Part shown: positions 10,344-18,725 of the stretch, piece after piece
Layout of the letters: the number at the start of each line of letters is the position of its first letter
Numbering within the stretch: position 1 is the first letter of the stretch
From: Coprobacter fastidiosus
Lineage (GTDB): Bacteria > Bacteroidota > Bacteroidia > Bacteroidales > Coprobacteraceae
Direction of reading: 5' to 3'
Assembly: GCF_030296935.1 (NCBI RefSeq)
Contig: NZ_AP028032.1
Location: 1,426,001 to 1,490,000 of the forward strand
DNA: 64,000 bases
Notes under the pieces: generated by a model
What the model was told of the DNA's origin: nothing
Seen by the model: the letters and a program-made list of their open reading frames with translations, nothing else
The model's database searches: none
Translations under genes and position numbers: made by a program

Positions 10344-11123
10344 ATGATTAGTCCATTAGCTTATATCGATTCAAGCGCAAAAATCGGGAAAAATGTCACT
10401 ATTCATCCGTTTGCGTACATCGATAAAAATGTAGAAATCGGTGACAATTGTACGATTATGCCTTATGCCAGCATTCTGGACGGGACTCGTATGGGAAATA
10501 ACAATATCGTTTACCAAGCTGCAATCGTCGGAGCTGCACCACAAGATTTCAAATTTAAAGGTGATGAAACTCTTTTGATCATCGGAGACAATAATACAAT
10601 TCGGGAAAAAGTCATTATCAACCGTGCAACAAATAAAGGAGATAGTACTGTTATTGGTAATGGAAACTTCCTACTAGAAGGTGTACATATCGCCCATGAT
10701 ACCTATATCGGGAATGACTGTATCTTAGGAAATGGTACTAAAACCGCAGGAAATTGCAAACTCGATGATAAAGCAATATTAGGAAGCGGTGTTATTCTGA
10801 AACACGGATGCCATGTAGGTAGCTGGTCACTTTTACGGGACGGTTGCCGTGCCAACAAAGATGTACCTCCTTTTATTGTCGCTGCTCACAATCCGATTAC
10901 TTATTATGGAATCAATGCGGTATTGATGTCTAAAGCCGGAGGATTTAAGGACAATATAGTAGATGATATTGCGAAAGCATATCGTCAAATATACCAATGC
11001 GGCACAAGCCTCGAGAATGCACTTCTCAGAATCAAGGAATTGATTCCTGAAAGTCCGGCAATCAAATATTTGATCAATTTCATTGAAAGTTCCGATAAAG
11101 GAATTATCGGTATCACAATTTGA
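10344..11123 (+). CDS. lpxA: Acyl-ACP:UDP-GlcNAc O-acyltransferase
   Basis: Catalyses the first step of lipid A synthesis in the cytoplasm, moving a hydroxyacyl chain from ACP to UDP-GlcNAc. 259 residues, close to the 255-262 usual in the family. The N-terminal two thirds consist of hexapeptide repeats (left-handed beta-helix), followed by a helical C-terminus (AYRQIYQCGTSLENALLRIK). The catalytic histidine is the second His of EGVHIAHD (His118). It begins 23 bp after the efflux channel gene, so it may be co-transcribed. Linkage to an efflux operon rather than to lpxD, lpxC-fabZ is unusual. A second LpxA elsewhere in the genome cannot be ruled out. Confidence 0.9.
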   Translation: MISPLAYIDSSAKIGKNVTIHPFAYIDKNVEIGDNCTIMPYASILDGTRMGNNNIVYQAAIVGAAPQDFKFKGDETLLIIGDNNTIREKVIINRATNKGDSTVIGNGNFLLEGVHIAHDTYIGNDCILGNGTKTAGNCKLDDKAILGSGVILKHGCHVGSWSLLRDGCRANKDVPPFIVAAHNPITYYGINAVLMSKAGGFKDNIVDDIAKAYRQIYQCGTSLENALLRIKELIPESPAIKYLINFIESSDKGIIGITI

Positions 11124-11140
11124 TTCTGTTAAAAACAAGT

Positions 11141-11188
11141 GATAAAGGAAAAGCGGAGAATAAAATTTATTCTCCGCTTTTCTTTATC
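11141..11188 (+). terminator. Terminator after lpxA
   Basis: Strong hairpin, AAAGCGGAGAATAA pairing with TTATTCTCCGCTTT, extended outwards by GATAAAG/CTTTATC, right behind the lpxA stop. It closes the efflux-lpxA transcription unit. Confidence 0.8.
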
Positions 11189-11301
11189 ATATAAAAAACA
11201 AACAAGCATTTTATCTATAAAAAAGCTGTCTACATCTATTTATGTTGTCGAAACACTTAAAGAGAAATATTTTCACGGACGAACACAAAACATATAATAA
11301 G

Positions 11302-11796
11302 ATGAACCACAAAATTCTATTTACCTTATTCGGATTGTTTTGCTGTAATATCATAACCGATATTGCAGCTCAAACATTTGAAAAAAGAGGCTTTCCACAA
11401 GAACGACTATCACCTGAATTAACAGCCAGGAAAAAGACTGAACAGATGGACAAACTTCTGCAACTGTCGGAAAAACAATTCAAAAAAATATTCAAACTAA
11501 ATTTGAAAGAGGCAAAATCGATCGATGTCCAACGAAAAAACAGACAAGGAATAATGCCTCCTCCTATGCCTGACAGAAATCAGGATAAATTTCCCGATCG
11601 TCCCCCTATGAGAAATTTTTTTAATGAAGTACCGATGCGACCCCATCCCCAACCGCTACAGAATCCTGAGAAACTGAAAAAAGAGACTCGGAAAAGAGAG
11701 AAAAAGCTTAAAAAGATACTAACCGAAGAACAATATAATACATGGAAAGAGTATCAAAAATCAATACAAGACTATAAGCATCATAATAATCTATAA
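11302..11796 (+). CDS. Small periplasmic basic protein (DUF4890/Spy-like)
   Basis: Counted from ATG 11302 it has 164 residues: a signal peptide (MNHKILFTLFGLFCCNIITD, cut near IAAQ), two charged helical segments (LTARKKTEQMDKLLQLSEKQ and KILTEEQYNTWKEYQK), and between them a Pro/Met/Arg-rich linker (MPPPMPDRNQDKFPDRPPMR). The pattern of two LT/LS-x-E-Q-type helices matches small periplasmic proteins of the DUF4890 and Spy/CpxP type found in Bacteroidetes. The function is unknown; Spy-like proteins are often linked to envelope stress. An in-frame ATG at 11242 would bury the signal peptide and is rejected. The family call is moderate. Confidence 0.65.
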   Translation: MNHKILFTLFGLFCCNIITDIAAQTFEKRGFPQERLSPELTARKKTEQMDKLLQLSEKQFKKIFKLNLKEAKSIDVQRKNRQGIMPPPMPDRNQDKFPDRPPMRNFFNEVPMRPHPQPLQNPEKLKKETRKREKKLKKILTEEQYNTWKEYQKSIQDYKHHNNL

Positions 11797-11802
11797 TAAT
11801 AA

Positions 11803-11849
11803 AAATGCACCAAGGGCAATAATGTAACTTTATAACTCCTGGTGCATTT
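11803..11849. terminator. Bidirectional terminator between convergent genes
   Basis: AAATGCACCA (11803-11812) pairs with TGGTGCATTT (11840-11849), lying between the convergent small periplasmic protein gene and the C_GCAxxG_C_C gene, with A/T-rich flanks on both sides. Confidence 0.75.
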
Positions 11850-11867
11850 ATTCTCTAATTATATCTA

Positions 11868-12350
11868 CTATTCACTCTTCAATTTTTCCCCGACAATACG
11901 CGCTGCAACTGCCACATAATCGGCACAAGGACGACGCTTATAATACGCTTCCGTGCGATCTGAAGGCTCAGGATCATCCTGTTTTTGAACTAAACCCAAC
12001 AACTCCCGACAAACAATCGATCCGTTTTTCTTCCTGAACTCAGCAGCCAGTTCCTGAACTGCAGTATAATTACGGGTCTTTGCAGGCTTATCATTCGGAT
12101 CATTCGCAGGATATTTAAGACCGATTATCATAAAAGATGCCGAAACAGCACCGCAAACCTCTCTCAGACGTCCCATACCTCCACCCAATGGAGCTAACAA
12201 TGTAGCAGCCAAAGTATCTTCGATAGCAAAAAGATCATTGTAAGCGAGAAAAACCGATTGAGAACAATTATACCCGCTCTTAAAAAGATCTACGGCCTTC
12301 TGCACCCTTTCTTCTATATTTATATCCATCTCTCCCATTTTTATTACCAT
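11868..12350 (-). CDS. C_GCAxxG_C_C family protein
   Basis: 160-residue cytoplasmic protein with the spaced cysteines of this family: NCSQSVF near the N-terminus, then GGGMGRLREVCGAVSA, VCRELLG and RRPCADYV. Members are thought to be redox or metal-binding proteins, but no reaction is established. The ATG at 12350 overlaps the ung stop region (ung ends at 12344), suggesting translational coupling. Two further in-frame ATGs (12338 and 12329) could also serve, the last giving MDINIEERVQKAVDLF. It probably forms a two-gene unit with ung. Confidence 0.82.
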   Translation of the reverse strand: MVIKMGEMDINIEERVQKAVDLFKSGYNCSQSVFLAYNDLFAIEDTLAATLLAPLGGGMGRLREVCGAVSASFMIIGLKYPANDPNDKPAKTRNYTAVQELAAEFRKKNGSIVCRELLGLVQKQDDPEPSDRTEAYYKRRPCADYVAVAARIVGEKLKSE

Positions 12351-13006
12351 TGAATAGGCTCTATTCCATGCTCTTTTAGGTATGCATTTGCCTTACTAAA
12401 ATGCCCATTACCGAAAAAGCCTCTATGCGCAGACAAAGGAGACGGGTGAGGAGATTTTAAAACCAAATGCTTCGAACGATCGATAAAATCCCCTTTACGT
12501 TGTGCATATGATCCCCACAAAATAAAGACAAGGTGTTCTCGCTCTTCTGCCAATCGATGAATAACGGCATCCGTAAACTGCTCCCAACCCTTATTCTGAT
12601 GAGAGCCTGCTTGATGTGCTCTCACTGTTAACGTTGCATTTAAAAGCAAAACACCTTGATCAGCCCAACGAGTCAAATCTCCGCTTTTGGGCATAGGAAT
12701 ACCAAGATCAGACTCAATCTCTTTAAAAATATTGAGAAGAGAAGGCGGAAAAGGAATACCATCGTTCACCGAAAAACATAACCCATGCGCCTGACGCGGT
12801 TCATGATAAGGATCTTGCCCTAAAATAACAACTTTTACCTTATCAAAAGGACAGATATCAAAAGCTCTGAACATTTGATTTCCAGGAGGATATACAGTTG
12901 AAGTTCTATACTCGCGACGAACAAAATCAGTAAGTTGCTCGAAGTACGGTTTATCAAATTCATTCTGTAACCGGTCTTTCCAACTTTTCTCTATACGAAC
13001 ATCCAT
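12344..13006 (-). CDS. ung: Uracil-DNA glycosylase, family 1
   Basis: Removes uracil from DNA in base-excision repair. 220 residues from the chosen start (MDVRIEKSWKDRLQNEFDKP). Signature motifs are the water-activating loop GQDPYHEPRQAHGLCFSV, the uracil-binding Asn region LLLNATLTVR, and the leucine-intercalation loop HPSPLSAHRGFFG. Length equals the usual 220-230. The open frame extends upstream to 13069, but a -7 box (13039-13046) lies within that extension, so ATG 13006 (or 13012) is the likely start. It is read divergently from tRNA-Arg. Confidence 0.95.
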   Translation of the reverse strand: MDVRIEKSWKDRLQNEFDKPYFEQLTDFVRREYRTSTVYPPGNQMFRAFDICPFDKVKVVILGQDPYHEPRQAHGLCFSVNDGIPFPPSLLNIFKEIESDLGIPMPKSGDLTRWADQGVLLLNATLTVRAHQAGSHQNKGWEQFTDAVIHRLAEEREHLVFILWGSYAQRKGDFIDRSKHLVLKSPHPSPLSAHRGFFGNGHFSKANAYLKEHGIEPIQW

Positions 13007-13034
13007 AGGCATTAAAAACTTTTCGTGAAAACTT

Positions 13035-13065
13035 TTTGCAAAGCTACAAATATTTCTTACTTTTG
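13035..13065 (+). promoter_or_regulatory. Promoter of tRNA-Arg: TTTG-N19-TACTTTTG
   Basis: TTTG at 13035-13038 and TACTTTTG at 13058-13065 are exactly 19 bp apart, the Bacteroidetes sigma-ABfr consensus. The tRNA begins 11 nt after the -7 box. A good internal reference for promoter spacing in this genome. Confidence 0.8.
13039..13046 (-). promoter_or_regulatory. -7 box (TAGCTTTG, minus strand) for ung
   Basis: CAAAGCTA on the plus strand reads TAGCTTTG on the minus strand, 33 bp before ATG 13006. It lies inside the spacer of the divergent tRNA promoter, so the two promoters overlap back to back. Confidence 0.5.
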
Positions 13066-13075
13066 CCACGCATTT

Positions 13076-13148
13076 GGCCCCGTAGTTTAGTGAATAGAAC
13101 GTCAGATTCCGGTTCTGAAGGTCACAGGTTTGAGTCCTGTCGGGGTCA
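13076..13148 (+). tRNA. tRNA-Arg (anticodon CCG)
   Basis: 73 nt, foldable into a full cloverleaf. The acceptor GGCCCCG pairs with CGGGGTC (one G-T pair) and the discriminator is A. D stem GTTT/GAAC, anticodon stem TCAGA/TCTGA with loop TTCCGGT giving anticodon CCG (reads CGG), T stem ACAGG/CCTGT. CCA is not encoded. Confidence 0.95.
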
Positions 13149-13156
13149 CTTCTATT

Positions 13157-13188
13157 AAAAGCATGAAAAAACAGTTTTTCATGCTTTT
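13157..13188 (+). terminator. Terminator after tRNA-Arg
   Basis: AAAAGCATGAAAAA (13157-13170) pairs with TTTTTCATGCTTTT (13175-13188), 4-nt loop, 8 bp after the tRNA, followed by a T-rich tract. Confidence 0.8.
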
Positions 13189-13217
13189 CTTTTCTTAGCC
13201 TTTATAACAAATTACAA

Positions 13218-14321
13218 ATGCTTATTTCTCCTATATCATACAACGACACGAATCGATTCAAAGGAATGGCTATTCTTTTGATTGTTTTACATAACTTTTA
13301 TCATGTATTACCCCAAGCCCCTATTGAAAATGAATTTTTTTTCAACATCGAAAATACCAATTATTACCTTAAATCCGTTATAGATTCCTTTTCACCGATA
13401 AACATCACTTCCCTTTTCACCGACTTTTTTTCTTTTTTCGGACATTACGGAGTCGCTTTATTTATATTTCTCAGCGGATATGGATTAACGATAAAATATT
13501 CGTCTAAAGAATTTTCCAATATAGAGAAAATACATTTCATCTGGAAAAGAATATTACGTTTCTGGAAGGTCATAATACCGCTAATACCGCTCTCTGTACT
13601 CGTCAAAATGATAAAATATGGGAATGGCCTATGGGAAACGCTGACCGATCACATCGGAGAATATTTATCCATTATAACATTCACACAAACATTGATTCCC
13701 GGTAAAGAATTTGTCGTTAGCGGTCCATGGTGGTTTTTCGGAGCTATACTCCAATTATATATTATATATATTTTCTTATTACATAAAAAAAGTAACCGGT
13801 TTCTGCTTATAATAAGTTTATCGGCATTGTTTATACAAGCAATAACTATATTTTGGGGATGGGAAAATATTTTATTCCGCTTACGATACAATAGCATAGG
13901 ATGGTTACCGATATTCTGTTTAGGCATTTATTATGCTAAAAAACCCGTTACTACATGCAAACCTTCAATTCCCATTATATTAATGATACTATTTTTATGT
14001 AGTAATGTCAATGCGTATTTTTGGTTATTTTCATCTCTTTTGTTCCCTTTAGCATTCATTCCCCTTTTCCGAAACTTTCCGATCAAATCATTTTGGGAAT
14101 TTATGGGTAAAATATCTTTTTACCTGTTTGCTATCCATTCGTTTATACGAGGAGCTTTTTTCGGCCTAATTGGTGAAGAAAAAATCGTAGAACAAAATCT
14201 AGGAGTACCAATCGGAATCTTATATTTGTTGACAAGTATTTTAATCGCATATATCTTTCAGCAACTTCTCAACCGTATTTATACTTATTGTCAAACGATA
14301 ATAGTACAGAAAAAACAATAG
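13218..14321 (+). CDS. Acyltransferase 3 family membrane protein
   Basis: 367-residue multi-pass membrane protein with about ten hydrophobic segments. The N-terminal FKGMAILLIVLHNFYH carries the His of the acyltransferase-3 (OafA/NodX-type) family; LFIFLSGYGLTI and the following basic loop (WKRILRFWKVIIPL) also fit. Members transfer acetyl or other acyl groups to surface polysaccharides, peptidoglycan or lipids. The substrate here cannot be told. Low GC and isolation between a tRNA and unrelated genes could suggest acquisition next to the tRNA, but no attachment-site repeat is visible. Confidence 0.82.
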   Translation: MLISPISYNDTNRFKGMAILLIVLHNFYHVLPQAPIENEFFFNIENTNYYLKSVIDSFSPINITSLFTDFFSFFGHYGVALFIFLSGYGLTIKYSSKEFSNIEKIHFIWKRILRFWKVIIPLIPLSVLVKMIKYGNGLWETLTDHIGEYLSIITFTQTLIPGKEFVVSGPWWFFGAILQLYIIYIFLLHKKSNRFLLIISLSALFIQAITIFWGWENILFRLRYNSIGWLPIFCLGIYYAKKPVTTCKPSIPIILMILFLCSNVNAYFWLFSSLLFPLAFIPLFRNFPIKSFWEFMGKISFYLFAIHSFIRGAFFGLIGEEKIVEQNLGVPIGILYLLTSILIAYIFQQLLNRIYTYCQTIIVQKKQ

Positions 14322-14343
14322 TCCCGATCTTTTAATCAGGACA

Positions 14344-15339
14344 TCATTTTCCTTTTAAAATCCAATCCATCACCCTAGCGGTACGTGCTCCGCTTTCATC
14401 TGTCGAAGGAGAACTACCGACTCCCCTTAATTCATCTACAACTTTCTGAATCAAAGGTTGTTCGATATGCTCCGGAAGAATAAACTCAAAAACTTTGGCA
14501 CCAGAATCTGTTTCTAACCGTATAGGTGCAAAAGAAAATGTTGCAAAAACAATTTTCCCTTTCGTACCGATGATTTCTACTATATCCCGTTCCATATTCG
14601 AGGCAACGGCAAAGCACCAATGCCCTGAACCTATTATTCCCGACTTAAAATAAAAAGAAGCAGAAAAAGTATCTTTCACATCATAAAAACCGGCAAGATT
14701 AGCGGAGAAACCTTTTGCATCCACAATCTCCCCCAAAAGAAAATCGAGAATATCGAACGTATGAGGAGCCAGATCATAAAAATATCCTTCACCTGCAATT
14801 TGCCGATCTACTCGCCAAGAGTGTTTATCCGGAATGAGATCCGACTCTAACGGAGTCTTATTAAGAGAAACTGTAACCAAAAGAATATCCCCGATAGCTT
14901 GCTTTTCTAATAAAGACTTTATTTGAATAAAATATGGTAATGCACGACGATAAAACGCAGGAAAAAGCTTTTGTCCGGTTTCTCGAGCGACCACGATCAT
15001 TTCACGGCATTCTTCATAACTCATCGCCATCGGTTTCTCCACATACACGGGCTTGCCTGCACGCATTGCCTTTATAGAATATTCTTTATGCGTATTCGGC
15101 GGTGTAGCGACATATATCGCATCTATATCCGGATCAGAAATTATATCCTGAACATCGGTATAATATTTCTGAACATGATGCCTGAGAGCAAAATCCTTGA
15201 CCTTTACAGCATCCCGCCTCATTACAGCGTTCAGCTCAGAATGCTCTATTTTATAAAATGCCGGTCCGCTTTTCTTTTCACAGACATCTCCACAACCTAT
15301 AATTCCCCAACGAATCGTATCCATATTCACACAGTTCAT
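14344..15339 (-). CDS. Gfo/Idh/MocA family NAD(P)-dependent oxidoreductase
   Basis: 331 residues from ATG 15339. An N-terminal Rossmann fold (IRWGIIGCGDV, dinucleotide loop) is followed by YVATPPNTHKEYSIKAMRAG and the active-site lysine motif YVEKPMAMSYEEC, then the C-terminal alpha/beta domain (EGYFYDLAPHTFDILDFLLG). These enzymes oxidise or reduce sugars and inositols; the substrate is unknown. Its ATG overlaps the upstream peptidase stop (TAATG), so translational coupling is likely. A start at 15324 (MDTIRWGIIG) is also plausible and would match typical homologues. Confidence 0.88.
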   Translation of the reverse strand: MNCVNMDTIRWGIIGCGDVCEKKSGPAFYKIEHSELNAVMRRDAVKVKDFALRHHVQKYYTDVQDIISDPDIDAIYVATPPNTHKEYSIKAMRAGKPVYVEKPMAMSYEECREMIVVARETGQKLFPAFYRRALPYFIQIKSLLEKQAIGDILLVTVSLNKTPLESDLIPDKHSWRVDRQIAGEGYFYDLAPHTFDILDFLLGEIVDAKGFSANLAGFYDVKDTFSASFYFKSGIIGSGHWCFAVASNMERDIVEIIGTKGKIVFATFSFAPIRLETDSGAKVFEFILPEHIEQPLIQKVVDELRGVGSSPSTDESGARTARVMDWILKGK

Positions 15340-16739
15340 TACTTTTCTGGAGCAAACATCGGATCCCAAGCCGGTAAACGTACCGGAGTTTGACTCAAAA
15401 TATTCAATATTTTCTTAGGAACATATTTTTTTTCTACAACAAGGCGGAACATATACTCATCAAACCAACGATCAGTCATTATCAAATGTCCTTTATATCC
15501 ATTAGTTGCCCCCCAACTATTTTCCAATAACCATTTTATCGGGTTCCCCGAATCATCCAGATCTACGGCAACTAAAGTCATCGCATGTGAAGAGCCGCTC
15601 GCAAAAGATTGCACACGCTGTTTTTTATTCATTCCGAAAGTAGTACCCATCAATGATTCATAATCATAATTATTCAAATCCAAAGTTCCTTTATCCCGAT
15701 TTAAAAACTTTGTCACATCACAAGAAAAATACATTGCCGTACTATCTTTTATAGATGCTATCGCCATTTTCTTTATATCTTCTACTGGAAGATTTACATA
15801 TCTCCAATTATAACCATCATACATGTGACGGTCATAATCTATTTCATACAACTTATAATATTCCCGTGTCGGGTCATTCATTAACATAACATAACCGTTT
15901 GTCAAATCTTTTCCTATATATTCATTATAAAATGACTTCGGCGTATATTGTTTAGTCTCCACCGGTTTTCCATTTATATCTTTTCTTGTCCAAGTAAACT
16001 CAAGCGGCGGTTCTCCGAGATTTAACACTAACATTCGATACATAGTGCCCAACATCTCAGTTTTTATTCTTTTTATATCCTCCATATCTGTCTGAACAGG
16101 TAATTCACGAAGTTGCAAACCATATTCCCGTAATTTAAGTTTCAGCAGAGAAGCCATTTGCGAAGTATTATTGCTGGCAAATGTTTCATTCATAACTTCT
16201 TTCGGAACAACTCCATATTTACCTATAATATCAGATATTCCGGTAAACTGTCCTCCATCACTCAACGGATTCTTAAACAACCATTCGACCATTTGATCAG
16301 ACATCGGCTTCTGACGTGTATCGATAACTCCTTGAAGAAACAAATTAGCCTTCTCCAACTGATCGTAAAAAAAATTATAATTCTGGGAAAACTCAAATTC
16401 CGGTAATTTATATTTATCTATCATCTTCGCCCGAAATACATTCAATCCGGTAAATAGCCAACACCGCCCCGATGCTTTTTGATCAGTAACTCCACGGGAA
16501 TATACCCGATCAGAAAAATATCCATCTATAACATCCTTCTGATCCGCACTTACAGCCAACTTCTGTATGCTATTAGCATTTAATGCATTACGTATAGCCT
16601 TGTCTGCCGATGTATTTTTATAAGCGTTTTTTATTCCTTGCATCATTGCATCATCTATACCTCCGGAAATCTGAGCAAAAGCGGTCTCGGCTATTACCGA
16701 AACACCGACTAATAGAGAAAAGAATATTTTTCGGTTCAT
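15339..16739 (-). CDS. Secreted C1-family peptidase, bleomycin-hydrolase type
   Basis: 466 residues with a signal peptide (MNRKIFFSLLVGVSVIAETA, cut after AFA). Papain-like catalytic residues are in the bleomycin hydrolase/PepC arrangement: Cys93 in SGRCWLFTGLN, His385 in GSSHAMTLVAVD and Asn407 in LLENSWGATNGYKGHL. Typical PepC enzymes are cytoplasmic aminopeptidases; the signal peptide suggests a periplasmic or exported form, as is common in Bacteroidetes. It shares a TAATG junction with the downstream oxidoreductase. A second secreted C1 peptidase lies at 28594-29799. Confidence 0.9.
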   Translation of the reverse strand: MNRKIFFSLLVGVSVIAETAFAQISGGIDDAMMQGIKNAYKNTSADKAIRNALNANSIQKLAVSADQKDVIDGYFSDRVYSRGVTDQKASGRCWLFTGLNVFRAKMIDKYKLPEFEFSQNYNFFYDQLEKANLFLQGVIDTRQKPMSDQMVEWLFKNPLSDGGQFTGISDIIGKYGVVPKEVMNETFASNNTSQMASLLKLKLREYGLQLRELPVQTDMEDIKRIKTEMLGTMYRMLVLNLGEPPLEFTWTRKDINGKPVETKQYTPKSFYNEYIGKDLTNGYVMLMNDPTREYYKLYEIDYDRHMYDGYNWRYVNLPVEDIKKMAIASIKDSTAMYFSCDVTKFLNRDKGTLDLNNYDYESLMGTTFGMNKKQRVQSFASGSSHAMTLVAVDLDDSGNPIKWLLENSWGATNGYKGHLIMTDRWFDEYMFRLVVEKKYVPKKILNILSQTPVRLPAWDPMFAPEK

Positions 16740-16777
16740 GAATCTATCTTAATTTACCAATCTTTTAAATAAGTACA

Positions 16778-16785
16778 CAAATATA
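16778..16785 (-). promoter_or_regulatory. -7 box (TATATTTG, minus strand) for the C1 peptidase operon
   Basis: CAAATATA on the plus strand, 38 bp upstream of ATG 16739. It lies in the 227-bp divergent region shared with alkaline phosphatase. Confidence 0.45.
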
Positions 16786-16917
16786 ACAAAAGATAAGATA
16801 TTATATTCTTTTTTCTAACACATAACCAACGATTCTCCAACGTTGTGAATGTATAATTTAATCCATTTGTAGTAAATAATTAACAGCGCGTTAATAACAA
16901 ACTTGGTTTTTACTTAT

Positions 16918-16925
16918 TAACTTTG
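16918..16925 (+). promoter_or_regulatory. -7 box (TAACTTTG) for alkaline phosphatase
   Basis: TAACTTTG lies 41 bp before ATG 16967. No good -33 element is visible at 19-20 bp spacing. No Pho-box-like direct repeat was recognised. Confidence 0.45.
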
Positions 16926-16966
16926 CTTACATCAAAATTAAAATAAACACTTTTAGTTAATCCATT

Positions 16967-18124
16967 ATGAAAAACAAAATTTTCTCTTTTTTATTTGTCT
17001 TTTTTTGTGTAACCGTAGCTTTCTCACAAAATAAAGAAAAGACAAAAGCTCCTTCTTCATACCAAAATACGGAATTTCACACAGATTATAAACCCAATTA
17101 TAAAAATGACGGTTTAAATAAACCTGTTAAAAATGTAATTTTACTGATAGGAGACGGTATGGGATTAGCTCAAACCTCGGCCGGAATGTATGCAAATCAC
17201 AATACATTGACAATCTCTAATTTAAAAAACATCGGTTTAATAAAAACATTCTCTCTCAATGATTTCATTACCGATTCTGCAGCTGCAGGAACAGCATACG
17301 CAACAGGCAAAAAAACTAAAAATGGATGTATAGGTGTAGATTCTTTAGGCAATAAGTTACCGAACATGACAGAAATTTTGTCCCCTCTCGGATACGCAAC
17401 AGGAATCGTAACTACCGATAAAATAACAGGTGCTACGCCATCGGCATTTTACGCACATCAGATCAAGCGAAATATGACTAAAGAGATATTAGAAGATTTG
17501 GTCAATACTAAAGCATTATTTATTGCCGGAAGCAGTGTAAAAGATTTTGAAAAAAACAATCCAGAGAAATTAGACGCACTAAAAAAGAAAAATTTTAAGG
17601 TGTTGCATGATTACAAAAATCTACCCTTATCGATGGAGGCAGAAAAAATTGCCTTGATATGTGATGAGATGAATGCCAAATTTATCAGCGAAGGCCGTGA
17701 CCCGAACTATCTTAAAGAAACAACGGCCCAAGCCATCAAATTTTTATCTAACAAATCAAAAAAGGGATTTTTTCTGATGGTAGAGGGAGCACAAATCGAT
17801 TGGGCAAGTCATAATAATGTTATTGAAAATGTGGTTCGAGAAGTTCTAGATTTTGATAAAGCTGTAGAAGAAGCTTTAAAGTTCGCCGATAAAAATGGAG
17901 AAACTTTAGTTATCATTACAGCAGATCATGAAACCGGTGGCATGTCTTTAAGTAATGGAAACATAGAAAAAGGATATATTAAAGCTCACTTCGCAACCAG
18001 CGGACATAGTCCTATTATGGTTCCGGTATATGCATACGGGCCACAAGCTCAATTATTCAGAGGAGTACAGGACAATACTGAGATTTTTTCTAAAATATTA
18101 TCTGCATTACAAGTGAAAAAATAG
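16967..18124 (+). CDS. Alkaline phosphatase, secreted
   Basis: 385 residues with an N-terminal signal peptide (MKNKIFSFLFVFFCVTVAFS). Hydrolyses phosphate monoesters in the periplasm or at the surface. Metal and active-site motifs of the alkaline phosphatase superfamily are present: ILLIGDGMGLAQ (first metal Asp), DSAAAGTAYATGKKT with predicted nucleophile Ser104, VEGAQIDWASH and ITADHETGGM, plus the C-terminal His in TSGHSPIMVPVYAYG. Length is shorter than E. coli PhoA but usual for Bacteroidetes members. It stands alone behind its own promoter. Confidence 0.92.
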   Translation: MKNKIFSFLFVFFCVTVAFSQNKEKTKAPSSYQNTEFHTDYKPNYKNDGLNKPVKNVILLIGDGMGLAQTSAGMYANHNTLTISNLKNIGLIKTFSLNDFITDSAAAGTAYATGKKTKNGCIGVDSLGNKLPNMTEILSPLGYATGIVTTDKITGATPSAFYAHQIKRNMTKEILEDLVNTKALFIAGSSVKDFEKNNPEKLDALKKKNFKVLHDYKNLPLSMEAEKIALICDEMNAKFISEGRDPNYLKETTAQAIKFLSNKSKKGFFLMVEGAQIDWASHNNVIENVVREVLDFDKAVEEALKFADKNGETLVIITADHETGGMSLSNGNIEKGYIKAHFATSGHSPIMVPVYAYGPQAQLFRGVQDNTEIFSKILSALQVKK

Positions 18125-18149
18125 TCTTCGACAAGGCATATCTTCTTAA

Positions 18150-18420
18150 AGTCAATTTAAATTTTTTAATAAGAAAAACGTTATTGGATTATTCTTGCGT
18201 TTTCTTACAGCCTATAACAATGTTGTTGACGGTTATCAGTAAGTTCTCTTATTGAAAGGGGCAGGAGTGTCATTTAGTTGCAATACTGTTAATACAATTT
18301 TCGAATCTATTGGCATAAGTTCAATACCATCAACACTCCCTTTTTATCCCTTATCGAAAAGAGAACTGAGTATTCACATGGATTTTTCTCAAACTTTGTC
18401 CGTGTAGCTCTTAAACTGCC
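18150..18420 (+). repeat. Dispersed intergenic element, long degenerate copy
   Basis: The left part (18150-18205: AATTTAAATTTTTTAATAAG, then GGATTATTCTTGCGTTTT) aligns with copies at 40690, 54674, 58471 and 61143. It also shares CTATAACA-TTGTT-AC and the GAAA(A)GAGA-CTGAGTA motif with the copy at 40690-40825. Inside, AGTTCTCTTATTGAAAGG (from 18242) and CCCTTATCGAAAAGAGAACT (to 18367) form the arms of an imperfect inverted repeat that also includes GGAGTGT/ACACTCC. The right boundary (CTTAAACTGCCC) is uncertain. Confidence 0.5.
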
Positions 18421-18673
18421 CTTAATAAGAGGCCATTCCCTCTGCTCTTTGTTTCTTAACATACAATTTGCAAGTCTTTAATAAAATATCATTCAATAAA
18501 CCTGAGGTTATTTCTTTTTTCTATCAAAGCATAAGGATAATTTCACACCTTTTACTTTTAAACTATAAATAACAAAAAGGGGCTTTCCGACTTTTTAAAT
18601 AATTCTTTTGTCTATCATATTTATTATTCCCCTATTCGGTCAAAATTCGAATTTAACAACCATAAAACAAACA

Positions 18674-18705
18674 CAAAAAAATACCCGAAGCAAACCTCCG
18701 GGTAT
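18674..18705 (-). terminator. Terminator of the nqr operon
   Basis: On the minus strand ATACCCG pairs with CGGGTAT, followed by a run of seven T. It begins 20 bp after the nqrF stop. Confidence 0.85.
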
Positions 18706-18725
18706 CTGATATATTTCATTTACAA

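Larger units (their letters stand above)
18125..18725. other. 601-bp non-coding block between alkaline phosphatase and nqrF
   Basis: I see no convincing gene. It holds a degenerate copy of the dispersed element (about 18150-18420), a large imperfect inverted repeat within that copy, and the nqr terminator near 18700. Part 18430-18670 is A/T-rich with no feature I can name. Confidence 0.6.

Noticed and set aside
13149-13217. Integration site (att) next to tRNA-Arg
   Set aside because: The following acyltransferase suggested an island, but no repeat of the tRNA 3' end and no integrase are present nearby.
14971-15393. 140-codon plus-strand ORF opposite the oxidoreductase
   Set aside because: His/Ile/Arg-rich translation typical of an antisense frame; the minus-strand gene carries the conserved motifs.
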